From: Dyadobacter sp. CECT 9275
Lineage (GTDB): Bacteria; Bacteroidota; Bacteroidia; Cytophagales; Spirosomataceae
Assembly (NCBI RefSeq): GCF_907164905.1
Contig: NZ_CAJRAF010000002.1
Span: 1,054,001-1,118,000 of the forward strand
Reading direction: 5' to 3'
DNA length: 64,000 nucleotides
Made by a program: the position numbers and the translations under genes. Below the pieces are notes generated by a model. It was given only the letters and a program-made list of their open reading frames with translations, was not told the origin of the DNA and searched no databases. Below, one piece after another: positions 1 through 8,228 of this stretch (position 1 is its first letter; every line of letters starts with the position of its first letter).

Positions 1-347
1 TATACTAAAAAGTATTTTTAATTTAAAAGATGAGACACCTACGTGCATCATTTTCGATGTATCTTCCTTATTGACAAGACAATGGAAGACAGAACATTTT
101 TTTATAACGGTACGCGGGCCTCCTTCCTCATTTCCTTTCGGCACGCAGCTGAACAGGATCAGCCTTCAAGGTACCGGATAGCCATTTCCGGAATTGTGTT
201 CCTGCCATAGTATTATCCGATACCGCATAGTTGCAAATAGAAAATGACGGAACAGACTACAAATTGTGGCTGTCACATCATTTTTATGCAGCTGACATAC
301 TGTTGTCAGCTGCACTCTTTTACTTTGCATGAACCAAACAACAGAGG
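1..347. other. Upstream intergenic region, no gene seen
   Basis: No credible coding frame is seen on either strand. The region is AT-rich at its left end and ends in the leader of the gene that starts at 348, which has a purine-rich AGAGG directly before its ATG. Part of an upstream gene's control region may lie to the left of the window. Confidence 0.4.
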
Positions 348-956
348 ATGAAAAGATCATTGACAGAGAAAGAAACCATCAGATTTTGTCCGGTAAACCG
401 GGATGAATGGAGAGCATGGCTGGAAGAAAATCATGCTCAGGAAAAATCCGTTTGGCTTATCTATTATAAAAAGAATGCTTCCGGCAGGCTGCTGAGCTGG
501 AGTGATGCGGTGGATGAAGCACTTTGTTTTGGCTGGATCGACAGTACCGCCAGGGGGATAGATAACGAGCGTTACATGCAATTATTCAGCCGACGAAAAC
601 CGAATAGTACCTGGTCCAAGATCAATAAGGCAAAAGTCGAGAGGCTCATCCATGCCGGACTGATGACACAGCCAGGCCTAGATTCCATTGAAATAGCCAA
701 AAGGAACGGATCCTGGACCATCCTGGATGATGTGGAAGAGCTGGTCATTCCGGATGATCTTCAGCAAGCGCTGTCAGACAAACCCGGCGGAAACGCTTTT
801 TTCCTGAAATTGAGCAAATCCGAGCGGCGTAGTTTACTGCAGTGGCTCGTAATGGCTAAACGGCTTGAGACACGGCAAAACCGTATACTAGAGATTGTGG
901 CATGCGCTGAACAACAGATTAAACCGAAAATCATCCAGTGGAAAAAGCCTGAATAA
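348..956 (+). CDS. YdeI/OmdA (OmpD-associated) family protein
   Basis: A 202-residue soluble protein without signal peptide or membrane segment. The N-terminal half carries the family's typical pattern: a WLxxNHAxxxSVWLxYYKK stretch near residues 25-43, then a DAVDEALCFGWIDS block near 52-65 and a region rich in Arg, Lys and Trp (RRKPNSTWSKIN) near 82-93. The C-terminal part (about 145-200) fits the OmdA tail with its conserved WL..AKR..TRQ.RI segment. Relatives are annotated as YdeI/OmpD-associated or bacteriocin-protection proteins, but their biochemical role is not settled. The ATG at 348 is chosen because it follows AGAGG and the family motif begins soon after. The gene stands alone; the efflux operon behind it has its own leader. 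Confidence 0.8.
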   Translation: MKRSLTEKETIRFCPVNRDEWRAWLEENHAQEKSVWLIYYKKNASGRLLSWSDAVDEALCFGWIDSTARGIDNERYMQLFSRRKPNSTWSKINKAKVERLIHAGLMTQPGLDSIEIAKRNGSWTILDDVEELVIPDDLQQALSDKPGGNAFFLKLSKSERRSLLQWLVMAKRLETRQNRILEIVACAEQQIKPKIIQWKKPE

Positions 957-1017
957 ACGTATGGATACAATTTAAAAGCTTTTCCTTTTTGACTACCTGT
1001 TGCACGTTTGTTAGTGG

Positions 1018-1025
1018 TACTTTTG
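1018..1025 (+). promoter_or_regulatory. Candidate -7 element for the cus operon
   Basis: TACTTTTG matches the Bacteroidota -7 consensus TAnnTTTG exactly and lies just before the ATG at 1034. No TTG is found at the ideal distance upstream; the nearest are 15 and 26 bases away. If used, it would give an almost leaderless transcript, so the assignment is weak. Confidence 0.3.
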
Positions 1026-1033
1026 TATCACTT

Positions 1034-1357
1034 ATGAAGATCGGACTGGTCATACTGGCGTTTTACATTGGCTTCATATCCTGCTTTCCCTGCCAGGATG
1101 AAGCATTTGCACTCAGTTTTGAAAGCCATGCGACCATCCAGGCTCACGAAGACAGCCACGCGGAGGCGCTGATGGGCGACTTTTGCTCCCCATTCTGCAT
1201 TTGTGCCTGCTGCTCCTGCGTGAGTATCCCACCCGTTGTTACCGCATTACCTCCGTTAGCGAAATCTGTTTCTACAGATCAGCTGGTTTTCCGTTATGTC
1301 CATTCTTTCGGACAAACCGGCCATACTCTCATCTGGCAGCCTCCCCGCCAGGTGTAA
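1034..1357 (+). CDS. DUF6660-type small Cys-rich protein
   Basis: A 107-residue protein with a hydrophobic N-terminal leader (MKIGLVILAFYIGFISC) and a Cys cluster in the middle (FCSPFCICACCSC, about residues 50-62) followed by a conserved-looking Pro pair. Small proteins of this shape (DUF6660) commonly stand directly before CusA-type efflux genes in Bacteroidota, as here, 88 bases ahead of the RND pump. The Cys cluster suggests metal binding in the envelope, but that is inference. The ATG at 1034 is preferred over an in-frame TTG at 989 because it starts exactly at the hydrophobic leader. It is probably the first gene of a three-gene efflux operon. Confidence 0.65.
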   Translation: MKIGLVILAFYIGFISCFPCQDEAFALSFESHATIQAHEDSHAEALMGDFCSPFCICACCSCVSIPPVVTALPPLAKSVSTDQLVFRYVHSFGQTGHTLIWQPPRQV

Positions 1358-1445
1358 CTTCCTATATTTCAGTTAAGTCTGCCTCTGCCCGCTATGACGG
1401 GTCACTGGCTGGCTGTGTCTGCACACTTTTTAAGTTATATTTCAA

Positions 1446-4400
1446 ATGCTGGATAAAATCATTCATTTTTCTATCCACAATAAGCTCATTGTCGGCTTTT
1501 TTACGCTGGGGCTTATTGTATGGGGCACATGGAGCGCGTCCAACCTGCCGGTAGACGCAGTGCCCGATATTACCAACAACCAGGTGCAGGTTATAACCCT
1601 CACCCCCACATTGGCGGCGCAGGAAACCGAACAGCTGGTAACCTACCCTATCGAACAAAGTATGGCCAACCTGCCTGACCTGGTTGAGATGCGTTCCATT
1701 TCGCGTTTCGGGCTTTCGGTTATCACGGTTGTTTTTGAAGACAATGTCGATATCTATTTCGCCCGGCAGCTGATCAGCGAAAAACTGAAAGAAGCAGAAG
1801 GGAAAATTCCGAAAGGAATAGGCACACCCGAACTTGCTCCGGTAAGTACAGGCCTGGGCGAGATTTATCAATATGTAATCCACCCCAAAAAAGGCTCAGA
1901 AAACAAATACACCGCCATGGACCTGCGTACCATGCAGGACTGGATCGTGGCCAGGCAGTTATATGGTACCCGAGGTGTGGCCGAAGTGAACAGCTTTGGG
2001 GGGCTGCTCAAACAGTACGAGGTAGCCGTCAACCCTCAGAAATTGAAAGGGATGAACGTTACGATTACCGAAATTTTCAGTGCGCTGGCCAAAAATAATG
2101 AGAATACCGGCGGGGCTTATATTGATAAAAAACCGAATGCTTATTTCATCAGGGGCATCGGATTAGTATCATCCATCAGCGACATCAGGAATATTGTGGT
2201 CAAAAACGTCAATGGCATTCCGGTACTGATACGCGATGTAGCTGAGGTAGGTCTGGGCAATGCCGTCCGTTATGGTTCCGTAACCTACAATGGAGAGAAA
2301 GAAGTGGTAGGCGGTATTGTAATGATGCTCAAGGGTGCTAACAGTGCAGCTGTTGTGCAACTCGTGAAGGAACGTTTGGAAACGATCAGAAAATCACTTC
2401 CGGCGGACGTGGAGATTGAAGCTTACCTGGACCGTACCAATCTGGTTGACCGTGCCATCAGCACGGTCAAAACCAACCTGATCGAGGGGGCACTCATCGT
2501 TGTGCTGGTACTTGTTTTATTTCTGGGAAACCTCCGGGCAGGACTGATCGTAGCCTCTGCAATCCCGCTGGCAATGTTGTTTGCCCTCGGGATGATGCAC
2601 GCATTCGGCGTATCGGCCAACCTCATGAGCCTGGGAGCCATTGACTTTGGTCTGATCGTCGACGGAGCGGTTATTATTGTAGAGGCAGTTTTGCGCCATC
2701 TGGCACTAAGGAGCGGGACGGCCAGGCTGACACAGGACCAAATGGACGAGGAAGTATTCCAGTCGGCGTCCAGGATCCGGAGCAGCGCTGCATTTGGCGA
2801 AATCATCATCATGATCGTTTACATCCCTATCTTATCCCTTGTTGGTATTGAAGGAAAAATGTTCCGCCCCATGGCGCAGACCGTTTCTTTCGCGATACTG
2901 GGTGCGCTGATCTTGTCGCTTACCTACATTCCAATGATGTCCGCACTGATCTTGCCCAAAACCATTTCCCGCAAAAAAACGCTGTCGGACCGTATGATGG
3001 AGATTTTTCACAGGCTCTATCAGCCTGTACTATTGTGGGCGATCCGTTTCCGGATAGTGATTATCTCAGCCACAGTGGTGGTGTTTGGTGTTTCGGTTTT
3101 CCTATTTTCCAAAATGGGAGGAGAATTTATTCCGCAGCTGGAAGAAGGTGATTTTGCCTTTCACTGTATTCTGCCCCAGGGTACTTCTCTTTCGCAAAGC
3201 GTTGAAACCTCCATGCAGGCCAGCCGGATTATCAAAACATTTCCGGAAGTAAAAATGGTCGTGGGCAAAACCGGGAGCGCCGAAGTCCCCACCGACCCTA
3301 TGCCACCCGAAGCAACGGACCTGATGATCGTACTCAACCCCAAGGATACCTGGGCTCGTGCCAAAAGTTACAGCGAGCTTGCCTCTGAAATTGAGGAGAA
3401 ACTGGAAGTGATCCCGGGCGTCTTTTTCGAAGCAAACCAACCCATCCAGATGAGATTCAACGAATTAATGACCGGGGTGCGCCAGGATGTGGCCATCAAG
3501 ATTTTTGGTGAAAACATTGACACCCTGGCCGCCATTGCACCCAAAGTGGCACAGATCATACAGAATATTGAAGGTGTTACTGAGCCGCAGATCGAGCGGA
3601 CCACCGGACTTCCCCAGATCACCATCGAGTACGACCGCGCCAAGATCGCCGGTTATGGTATGAATATAGAAGACATTAACAGGACCGTGCGTACTGCCTT
3701 TGCCGGAGAAGCCGCGGGGGTAGTATTTGAAAACGAGCGAAAATTCGACCTGGTCGTCAGGCTCGACAGTGCCAACCGCTCGTCGATCAATGACGTCAGT
3801 GATCTGTTCGTTGCCATGACCGACGGCACGCAGATCCCGCTCTCGCAAGTAGCTACCATTTCATTCAAGGAAGGCCCGGCGCAAATCAGCCGCGAAGACG
3901 GCAAACGGCGCATTGTAATTGGTTTCAATGTACGTGGCAGGGATGTACAAAGTGTAGTACAGGATATACAGGGCAAATTAACAGGCGCCCGGCTGTTACC
4001 CATCAGTTATTACTATACTTATGGTGGAACATTTGAAAACCTGCAAAAGGCTACCTCTCGCCTGCAAATCGCTGTACCCATTGCATTAGCCCTGATTTTT
4101 GTCCTGCTCTATTTCACATTCGGTTCTTTCAAAGAATCACTGCTGATCTACACAGCCATTCCAATGAGCGCGATCGGCGGTATATTCGCATTATTACTCA
4201 GAGGAATGCCGTTCAGTATCTCGGCCGGGGTCGGTTTTATTGCGCTCTTCGGCGTGGCAGTCCTGAACGGTATTGTACTGATCAGCACCTTTAATCAGCT
4301 GGAAAAAACCGGTTTTCATGATCTGGTTCCGCGGGTACTGGAAGGTACCAAAATCAGGCTCAGGCCGGTCCTGATGACGGCCACCGTAGCATCACTGGGC

Positions 4401-5765
4401 TTTATACCCATGGCTTTGTCTACTGGTGCGGGCGCTGAGGTACAGAAGCCACTGGCTACTGTAGTGATCGGAGGACTGATGACTGCCACCTTCCTGACAC
4501 TCGTGGTACTTCCATTGCTGTACATCCTTTTTTCCAAACCGGTAAAAGGCCGTACCGGGGCGATGGCAGCGGTACTTAGCCTGCTCCTGTTTACAACAGG
4601 TGGTGCCAGCGCTCAGGATGATTTTCCTGTGACAAAGAGGGTCAGCATCAGCCAGCTTATGGATTTGACAAAAGATAACCTGGAATTAGAAGTAAACAAA
4701 CAGGCCGTCCGGCAGAGCGAATTGCAAATTAAAAGCACAGGGCTGATGCCCAAAACAGGCTTTTTTGCCGAAAATGAAGACCTCCGCCCTACCGATAGCA
4801 GGGGTATCCTGAAAATTGGTGTTTCACAGAGCATCCCCTGGCCCGGTATTTACAAAGCGCAGCGTAACCTGTACCAGCAGCAACGGGAAGCGACGCAGAC
4901 AAATGGCGCCTTGATCAGTACCAACGTACGCCGTGACGTGCGGAGCGTGTTTTATCAGCTATGGTATCTGCAGGACAGGCAAAAGCTGTTCAAAGCATTG
5001 GACAGCATTTATATTACCCTCCGGGAAACTGCCCTGATCCGGGCGCGCAAAGGTGATGTACCAGGCCTGGACAGCATCGCTGCCGACGCACGATCCAAAG
5101 AGCTCCAGGCACTTATCCATCAGACAAACACGGATATCCGGATACAACAAAGGGCGCTGATGCAACTCCTGAACACAAATACCGCCTTTCTACCCCCTGA
5201 CAGCTCCCTTCAGAAATTGCCAATGCCCGTACCCGTGCAGGAAGGCTTACATCCCATGGTGCAACTGCAAAAACAGCATGTCGCCATTGCGGATGCAGGC
5301 GTGTCGGTGGCAAAAAACGAGAACAAACCCGATTTCTCCGGCCGTTTTTTTAGTCAGCGACTATACGGCCTAAACGATCCCTTCACAGGCTTTTCAGTAA
5401 CGGCCGCCTTCCCTATATTGGGTGCGGGCGCTTACCATAACCGGGTAAAGGCTGCGCAGGCGGAGGTCAGCGTACAGCAGGCCCAACTTACCTACAGCGA
5501 ACAACTTTACGGTACGCAACGGGCCCAGGCACAAGAGGAAGTTCTGAAAAACCAGACATTGCTCACTTACTATGAGCAGACGGGGCTTGCCCAGGCCAGC
5601 GAGATCATCCGCTCTGCGACGCTTGCTTACCGCCTGGGGGAAACTGGCTTTGCAACGCTTTCGCAATTCCTCACCCTGGCCATCGACATCAGGCGTAATT
5701 ACCTGGAAAGCCTTCATGCCTACAATCAATCGGTCGTTCAGTTCAACTATTTTTTGAATCAATAA
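1446..5765 (+). CDS. cusA: CusA/CzcA heavy-metal RND pump fused to TolC-like domain
   Basis: A 1439-residue protein. Residues 1-1035 form a heavy-metal RND antiporter: a first helix near 10-28, two large periplasmic loops, and the transmembrane-4 stretch SLGAIDFGLIVDGAVIIVE near 397-415 with the intramembrane Asp residues of the proton relay. A periplasmic Met-containing region (IQMRFNELMTGVRQDVAIKI) is typical of the Cus/Czc family. Near 1038-1058 is a hydrophobic, signal-peptide-like segment ending ASAQDD, after which about 380 residues resemble the TolC/CusC outer-membrane efflux family, rich in Gln-containing coiled-coil helices. Pump and outer-membrane channel are thus one polypeptide, an arrangement known in Bacteroidota. 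The adaptor gene follows after three bases. Substrate is probably Cu(I)/Ag(I), judged from family and the copper ATPases elsewhere in the window; other divalent metals are possible. Confidence 0.9.
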   Translation: MLDKIIHFSIHNKLIVGFFTLGLIVWGTWSASNLPVDAVPDITNNQVQVITLTPTLAAQETEQLVTYPIEQSMANLPDLVEMRSISRFGLSVITVVFEDNVDIYFARQLISEKLKEAEGKIPKGIGTPELAPVSTGLGEIYQYVIHPKKGSENKYTAMDLRTMQDWIVARQLYGTRGVAEVNSFGGLLKQYEVAVNPQKLKGMNVTITEIFSALAKNNENTGGAYIDKKPNAYFIRGIGLVSSISDIRNIVVKNVNGIPVLIRDVAEVGLGNAVRYGSVTYNGEKEVVGGIVMMLKGANSAAVVQLVKERLETIRKSLPADVEIEAYLDRTNLVDRAISTVKTNLIEGALIVVLVLVLFLGNLRAGLIVASAIPLAMLFALGMMHAFGVSANLMSLGAIDFGLIVDGAVIIVEAVLRHLALRSGTARLTQDQMDEEVFQSASRIRSSAAFGEIIIMIVYIPILSLVGIEGKMFRPMAQTVSFAILGALILSLTYIPMMSALILPKTISRKKTLSDRMMEIFHRLYQPVLLWAIRFRIVIISATVVVFGVSVFLFSKMGGEFIPQLEEGDFAFHCILPQGTSLSQSVETSMQASRIIKTFPEVKMVVGKTGSAEVPTDPMPPEATDLMIVLNPKDTWARAKSYSELASEIEEKLEVIPGVFFEANQPIQMRFNELMTGVRQDVAIKIFGENIDTLAAIAPKVAQIIQNIEGVTEPQIERTTGLPQITIEYDRAKIAGYGMNIEDINRTVRTAFAGEAAGVVFENERKFDLVVRLDSANRSSINDVSDLFVAMTDGTQIPLSQVATISFKEGPAQISREDGKRRIVIGFNVRGRDVQSVVQDIQGKLTGARLLPISYYYTYGGTFENLQKATSRLQIAVPIALALIFVLLYFTFGSFKESLLIYTAIPMSAIGGIFALLLRGMPFSISAGVGFIALFGVAVLNGIVLISTFNQLEKTGFHDLVPRVLEGTKIRLRPVLMTATVASLGFIPMALSTGAGAEVQKPLATVVIGGLMTATFLTLVVLPLLYILFSKPVKGRTGAMAAVLSLLLFTTGGASAQDDFPVTKRVSISQLMDLTKDNLELEVNKQAVRQSELQIKSTGLMPKTGFFAENEDLRPTDSRGILKIGVSQSIPWPGIYKAQRNLYQQQREATQTNGALISTNVRRDVRSVFYQLWYLQDRQKLFKALDSIYITLRETALIRARKGDVPGLDSIAADARSKELQALIHQTNTDIRIQQRALMQLLNTNTAFLPPDSSLQKLPMPVPVQEGLHPMVQLQKQHVAIADAGVSVAKNENKPDFSGRFFSQRLYGLNDPFTGFSVTAAFPILGAGAYHNRVKAAQAEVSVQQAQLTYSEQLYGTQRAQAQEEVLKNQTLLTYYEQTGLAQASEIIRSATLAYRLGETGFATLSQFLTLAIDIRRNYLESLHAYNQSVVQFNYFLNQ

Positions 5766-5768
5766 GAA

Positions 5769-7019
5769 ATGAAAAAGCGAATCATTATCGCACATTTGCT
5801 CCTATCAGTACTCTGGCTGGCATCTTGTGTAGAGAAAAAAACTTCGGAAGAGGTTCCGAACGAAAAAGAAGCGCATGCTACAAAAGCAGAAAATCATGAG
5901 GCACAACATCAGAATACAAATACGGCAATACTCACCGAAATGCAGATGAAAAGCATAGGTGTTGAACTGGGGCTTATTGAACAAAAGGAGCTTACTGCGT
6001 CGCTCAAAGCCAATGGTACCCTGCGGGTTCCTAACCAAAACCGGGCCAATATCAACACACTGTATGCCGGTGTAGTACAGTCGATACGGGTGCAACCCGG
6101 GGACGCGGTGCGAAAAGGACAGATCATTGCCTCCGTTATCAATCCTGACTTTATGAAACCGCAGGAGGAGTATCTGGCCCTTATTGCCCGCCTTGAACTG
6201 GCTCAGGTGGAATATGACCGTCAGAAAGAATTATCTCAAAACAATGCCGGGGCATTAAAAAATTTCCAGACCGCCAACACAGAATTACAAACTTTAATTA
6301 CCCGGAAGAACACACTCTGCCAGCAAATCCGGTTGATGGGTATTAACCCAACAGAGCTAAACAGTGGAAAACTGATATCCACCCTAACGGTTAAAAGTCC
6401 AATCTCCGGCGTGGTCAGCAGTGTAAGTGCCGAGCTGGGAAGTTATGTGGATCTTACCACGCCCATCGCCGAGATTGTAGACAATAGCCAGTTACATCTG
6501 GATCTTTTTGTTTTTGAAAAAGACCTTCCCAAATTGCGGGAAAATCAGCTGATCCACTTTACCTTGACCAACGCCCCCGGGCGGGAATTTGACGCGCAGA
6601 TATTCTCGCTGGGCTCCTCTTTTGAAGGTGAAAGCAAGGCTGTATCAGTACATGCCAAGGTATTGGACAAAAAAACAGGCCTGATCGACGGCATGAACAT
6701 AACAGCCATTGTAAGTCTTGAAAAAGCCAAAGTGCCCGCAGTTCCGACAGAGGCGATCGTCAGTTACCAGGGGCAGGATTTCGTTTTTATGGTATCGGGA
6801 CTTCCTTCTGAAGAAACACTCAGTCACAAGCCAGGACGTGAGGATACGGCACAAAGCGTCACGTTTGAGAAAGTTCCCGTGGCAAAAGGTACTACCGATA
6901 TAGGGTATACGGAGATTACCTTACTTAAACCTGTCCCCCTCAATACCCGGATTGTGGTCAAAGGCGCATTTTTCGTGCTGGCCAAGATGACAAATTCCGG
7001 TGACGAGCATGCACATTAA
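5769..7019 (+). CDS. cusB: Efflux RND periplasmic adaptor (CusB-like) lipoprotein
   Basis: A 416-residue membrane-fusion protein. The leader ends in a lipobox (LWLASC, Cys about residue 20), so it is probably a lipid-anchored periplasmic protein. A Lys/Glu/His-rich linker (about 22-55) follows. Then come the first lipoyl half (GVVQSIRVQPGDAVRKGQIIASV, about 100-122), a helical hairpin (about 130-190), the second lipoyl half (SPISGVVSSV) and beta-barrel domains (about 230-400). The C-terminus has a single His pair. It would link the inner-membrane pump to the fused TolC part of the preceding protein. The three-base spacing to cusA shows co-transcription. No separate heavy-metal-binding domain is visible. 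Confidence 0.88.
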   Translation: MKKRIIIAHLLLSVLWLASCVEKKTSEEVPNEKEAHATKAENHEAQHQNTNTAILTEMQMKSIGVELGLIEQKELTASLKANGTLRVPNQNRANINTLYAGVVQSIRVQPGDAVRKGQIIASVINPDFMKPQEEYLALIARLELAQVEYDRQKELSQNNAGALKNFQTANTELQTLITRKNTLCQQIRLMGINPTELNSGKLISTLTVKSPISGVVSSVSAELGSYVDLTTPIAEIVDNSQLHLDLFVFEKDLPKLRENQLIHFTLTNAPGREFDAQIFSLGSSFEGESKAVSVHAKVLDKKTGLIDGMNITAIVSLEKAKVPAVPTEAIVSYQGQDFVFMVSGLPSEETLSHKPGREDTAQSVTFEKVPVAKGTTDIGYTEITLLKPVPLNTRIVVKGAFFVLAKMTNSGDEHAH

Positions 7020-7026
7020 TCCCGCC

Positions 7027-7052
7027 GGGGGTGTTTCTCGCAGAACACCCCC
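7027..7052. terminator. Hairpin terminator between convergent genes
   Basis: GGGGGTGTT at 7027-7035 pairs perfectly with AACACCCCC at 7044-7052 around an 8-base loop. It lies directly after the cusB stop and before the convergent uxuA-like stop. A second weaker inverted repeat (TTTCAC/GTGAAA, 7062-7081) follows. The T-tract is poor, so it may act as a bidirectional terminator or an mRNA-stabilising hairpin. Confidence 0.7.
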
Positions 7053-7120
7053 AACTTTAAGTTTCACTTTCGATCGTGAAACCAGGATAACCCATCAGGC
7101 ATTCCAAATTGCGGTTCTGG

Positions 7121-8224
7121 CTATTTTTTCTTCACGATCCCTTCAATCAGTCCGCGCATGTAGCCGATCGCGAAAAGCGTGCTGATGTTGCTATAGCCCG
7201 GGTGTTCGTTGGTATCGCCGTACATGGTGGGGGTATGATCAGGCCGCATGGGGCCTCGGAAACCCATTTCGTAGTAGGTTTTCATCGCTTCATGCATATC
7301 CGTTTTGCCGTCGTCGTGGAAGGTTTCTTCGAAATTATTCCGATCGCCGCGGACATCCCTGAAATGAACGAAATGTATTTTCTTCCGGCTTCCGAAGTAT
7401 TTGATCACCGACGGAATATCTTCTCCCATCGTGGCAAATGTACCCTGACACAACGTGATCCCGTTACTCGGGCTCGGTACAATCTCGATCAGTCTTTTGA
7501 ATGCATCGGCCGAAGTCATGATGCGCGGAATGCCCTGGATTTTGTCTACCGGCGGATCGTCCGGGTGTAGTGCCAGTTTCACACCTGCCTTTTCCGCTTC
7601 GGGGACGACTGCTTTCAAAAAGTATTCGAGATTCTTCCACATGTTCTCCTTGGTAAAATCCCCGAACTCGGTCAGCGGTTTGTTTTTGACGTCTTCATAG
7701 TCAAACGCGCTCACCAACGCACCTCCACGCGACGGCCTGTCCAGCGTAGTACGTGCCCAGCTGATCACCGGCATCCAGTTGTAGCAAATGGTGTCGATCC
7801 CTGCTTTTGAGAGATTTTTAATCAGCTGGATAAAATTCCCGATCTCCTCATCCCGACCGGCCAACCCCAGTTTTGTCTTTTCATATAAAGCGGGCGGCCC
7901 CTCCACCACACGAAAGGTAAGTCCCTCGTTTTTCCAAGCGTCACGTACAGCTGCAACCGCCTCGTAAGCAAAGTTTTTGACATTGTTCAAACCCACCATT
8001 TTCGGATTAATACCGCCCACGGCACCGAGTACCTCCATCTGCTTCGACAGCTCGATGCGTTGCTTGTTCATCCCGAAAAAATGGGCAAGGCAGAATTGCA
8101 TGCCGCCGTCCTTCACAAACGCAACAGCCTCTTTGGAAGGTTGCGCGATGGTATTGTTCCCGGAAACGGACAGCGCCGCCAGCGCGGCACTGTCCCTGAT
8201 AAATCTTCTGCGTGATGGCTCCAT
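7121..8224 (-). CDS. uxuA: Mannonate dehydratase family protein with Tat-type leader
   Basis: A 367-residue protein. Residues 1-28 form a twin-arginine-like leader (SRRRFIRDSAALAALSVSG) not found in cytoplasmic UxuA. The rest fits the UxuA TIM-barrel family: YNWMPVISW (about 134-142), LHPDDPP (about 222-228), TLCQGTF, FVHFRDVRG, DDGKTDM and RPDHTPTMYGD near the C-terminus, which carry the metal-binding and catalytic His, Cys, Asp and Arg residues. The family dehydrates D-mannonate to 2-keto-3-deoxygluconate. The gene starts four bases after the susD stop and is last in an operon with sigma factor, FecR, SusC and SusD, which suggests uptake of a uronate-containing ligand. Whether it is truly exported is inference. 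Confidence 0.82.
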   Translation of the reverse strand: MEPSRRRFIRDSAALAALSVSGNNTIAQPSKEAVAFVKDGGMQFCLAHFFGMNKQRIELSKQMEVLGAVGGINPKMVGLNNVKNFAYEAVAAVRDAWKNEGLTFRVVEGPPALYEKTKLGLAGRDEEIGNFIQLIKNLSKAGIDTICYNWMPVISWARTTLDRPSRGGALVSAFDYEDVKNKPLTEFGDFTKENMWKNLEYFLKAVVPEAEKAGVKLALHPDDPPVDKIQGIPRIMTSADAFKRLIEIVPSPSNGITLCQGTFATMGEDIPSVIKYFGSRKKIHFVHFRDVRGDRNNFEETFHDDGKTDMHEAMKTYYEMGFRGPMRPDHTPTMYGDTNEHPGYSNISTLFAIGYMRGLIEGIVKKK

Positions 8225-8228
8225 GCGA

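Noticed and set aside
989-1033. Longer TTG start for the DUF6660 protein
   Set aside because: The extra 15 residues precede a normal hydrophobic leader and overlap a likely promoter element.
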